From Cytophagales bacterium (lineage in GTDB: Bacteria; Bacteroidota; Bacteroidia; Cytophagales; JAAEPT01): 6,297 nt of DNA. The notes beneath the pieces are model-generated. The model saw only the letters and a program-made list of their open reading frames with translations. It searched no databases and was not told the origin of the DNA. Positions 5,560 to 6,297 of the stretch are shown one piece after another. The stretch is from positions 1-6,297 of the forward strand of contig WTJX01000249.1 in assembly GCA_011524675.1 (NCBI GenBank). Reading direction: 5' to 3'. The position numbers and the translations under genes were made by a program. How positions within the stretch are numbered: the stretch's first letter is position 1; each line of letters begins with the position of its first letter.

Positions 5560-6057
5560 ATGGAAATATTAAAAATAGCAACAGAGTGGGCGAAGGCAGA
5601 AGTATTTTCTTCAAAGTTCTTTATTTTATTTGGTTTTTTCTTTGTGGCAGCGACGCTAGGTTTCTGGCAATTGGGAAAGACAGAGACGGCTAGAGCGTAT
5701 ATCTATCCTACACTAGTGGCAGGTATATTCTTGTTGGCGGTAGGTTTTGGGATACTCTATGCAAACAAATCGAGGGTTTCTAGTTTTGAATTATCTTACC
5801 AAAGTGATAAGGCTGCTTTCATTACCTCAGAAATAGCACGTACAGAAAAAATCATTGGCGAATACACTACGATAGCCCTAAAGGTTATCCCGTCTATTGT
5901 AGCGCTAGCTGCTTTACTTATCATATTCATAGATACGCCTCTTTGGAGAGCGATATGTATTACCACTATAGCGATGATGGCAGTGATTTTATTGATTGAT
6001 AGCAATGCCAAAACTAGGGTAGAAGAATATCATAAACAGTTAGAACTGCATGTTTAG
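5560..6057 (+). CDS. Small multi-pass inner-membrane protein, conserved Bacteroidota hypothetical
   Basis: From the ATG at 5560 the protein has 165 residues (MEILKIATEWAKAEVFSSKF...). Four hydrophobic segments lie near residues 20-37, 47-67, 107-124 and 129-146. They form two helical hairpins joined by a polar, charged stretch (about 68-104), with a charged C-terminal tail (147-165). The N-terminal phrase ILKIATEWAKAEVFSSKFFILFG together with GFWQLGKTE recalls a family I have seen in many Bacteroidota genomes as an uncharacterised protein; I know no assigned function. The frame is open 13 codons further upstream to a GTG at 5521, but those residues (LYRTHTLKQLSL) do not look like part of the protein and the ATG begins the familiar N-terminus. 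No Shine-Dalgarno site is present. It appears monocistronic. Confidence 0.85.
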   Translation: MEILKIATEWAKAEVFSSKFFILFGFFFVAATLGFWQLGKTETARAYIYPTLVAGIFLLAVGFGILYANKSRVSSFELSYQSDKAAFITSEIARTEKIIGEYTTIALKVIPSIVALAALLIIFIDTPLWRAICITTIAMMAVILLIDSNAKTRVEEYHKQLELHV

Positions 6058-6083
6058 TCTTAATTTGTTTTTTTGAGTAGAAA

Positions 6084-6131
6084 GGCGAAAAAGCTTATTT
6101 TGTAGCCAATCATGATAAGTTTAAACCACTT
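6084..6131 (+). repeat. Dispersed intergenic repeat, copy C (joins both halves)
   Basis: Positions 6084-6114 match inverted copy B (640-670) at 28 of 31 bases, and positions 6100-6131 match copy A (226-257) at 27 of 32. This copy therefore links A and B into one family of at least 48 bp. It starts 26 bp after the stop codon of the membrane-protein gene. The 10-mer TAGCGAGCTA follows at 6153-6162, as it does further downstream of copy A. Confidence 0.6.
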
Positions 6132-6273
6132 TTACAGTAAACAGCAAAGTTTTAGCGAGCTAAAGCGCGTATTTCTAACGATGATATGAATTAAAATAGC
6201 CGTTTTTTTTTATCATAAGTGTTTTTGAACGGCCACTGATCACACTTGATTAAGATTACAATATTAGTTATAT

Positions 6274-6286
6274 AAAAACCCCTCGC
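6274..6286. terminator. Possible left arm of a terminator hairpin cut by the window edge
   Basis: AAAAACCCCTCGC has the A-tract-then-GC layout of the left arm of a bidirectional intrinsic terminator, like the arm at 2634-2647. If GCGAGGGGTTTTT follows just beyond 6297, it would terminate the membrane-protein transcript and/or a convergent gene. The partner arm is not in the window, so this is only a prediction. Confidence 0.25.
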
Positions 6287-6297
6287 ATAACCAATAC

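Larger units (their letters stand above)
6058..6297. other. Right-hand intergenic tail with repeat copy C and hairpins
   Basis: No gene is supported in these 240 bp. They contain dispersed repeat copy C (6084-6131), a perfect short palindrome TTTAGC-GA-GCTAAA (6151-6164), an inverted repeat GCCGTT (6199-6204) / AACGGC (6228-6233) with a T-rich 23-nt loop, and an A-tract plus GC-rich word at 6274-6286 that may be half of a terminator. No clear intrinsic terminator directly follows the membrane-protein gene. Confidence 0.6.

Noticed and set aside
6191..6295. Minus-strand frame open for 34 codons from near the right edge
   Set aside because: The translation (IGYARGFYITNIV...KKKRLF) resembles no protein tail I know, and an open run of this length is common by chance. 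It also crosses the possible terminator arm.

Overview
The window looks like AT-rich chromosomal DNA from a free-living, probably marine or otherwise polysaccharide-degrading member of the Bacteroidota. The evidence is a C-terminal type IX secretion (T9SS) sorting domain, a secreted formylglycine sulfatase, a close match to the Bacteroidota TTG/TAnnTTTG promoter, start codons without Shine-Dalgarno sites, and a small membrane protein of a type I associate with this phylum. No genus can be named from the sequence alone.

Layout, left to right: (1) the first 40 codons of a leftward gene (1-122, minus) for an exported protein whose mature N-terminus resembles right-handed beta-helix / polysaccharide-lyase-like proteins; (2) a 641-bp gap holding copies of a dispersed repeat and a candidate promoter lying inside a 13-bp-arm inverted repeat; (3) a complete S1-family sulfatase (764-2299, plus); (4) a 398-bp convergent gap with two terminator-like hairpins and three blocks of decayed 7-bp repeats; (5) a 750-residue T9SS cargo protein with beta-propeller-like repeats, a 'GCDSIV' module and an Ig-like module (2698-4950, minus); (6) a 609-bp T-rich gap with a long leader hairpin; (7) a four-helix membrane protein of unknown function (5560-6057, plus); (8) a 240-bp tail with another repeat copy and what may be half of a terminator at the window edge.

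The partial beta-helix gene and the sulfatase are divergent and could cooperate in breaking down a sulfated glycan: the sulfatase removes sulfate esters and a lyase or hydrolase cuts the backbone. No SusC/SusD pair, second sulfatase or sulfatase-maturating enzyme is visible, so the sulfatase depends on a maturase encoded elsewhere. The T9SS protein and the membrane protein have no evident functional link to it. About 30% of the window is non-coding, which is high for a bacterium. The most unusual content is in those gaps (repeat family, heptad-phased repeats, palindrome over a promoter) rather than in a clearly new multi-gene system.
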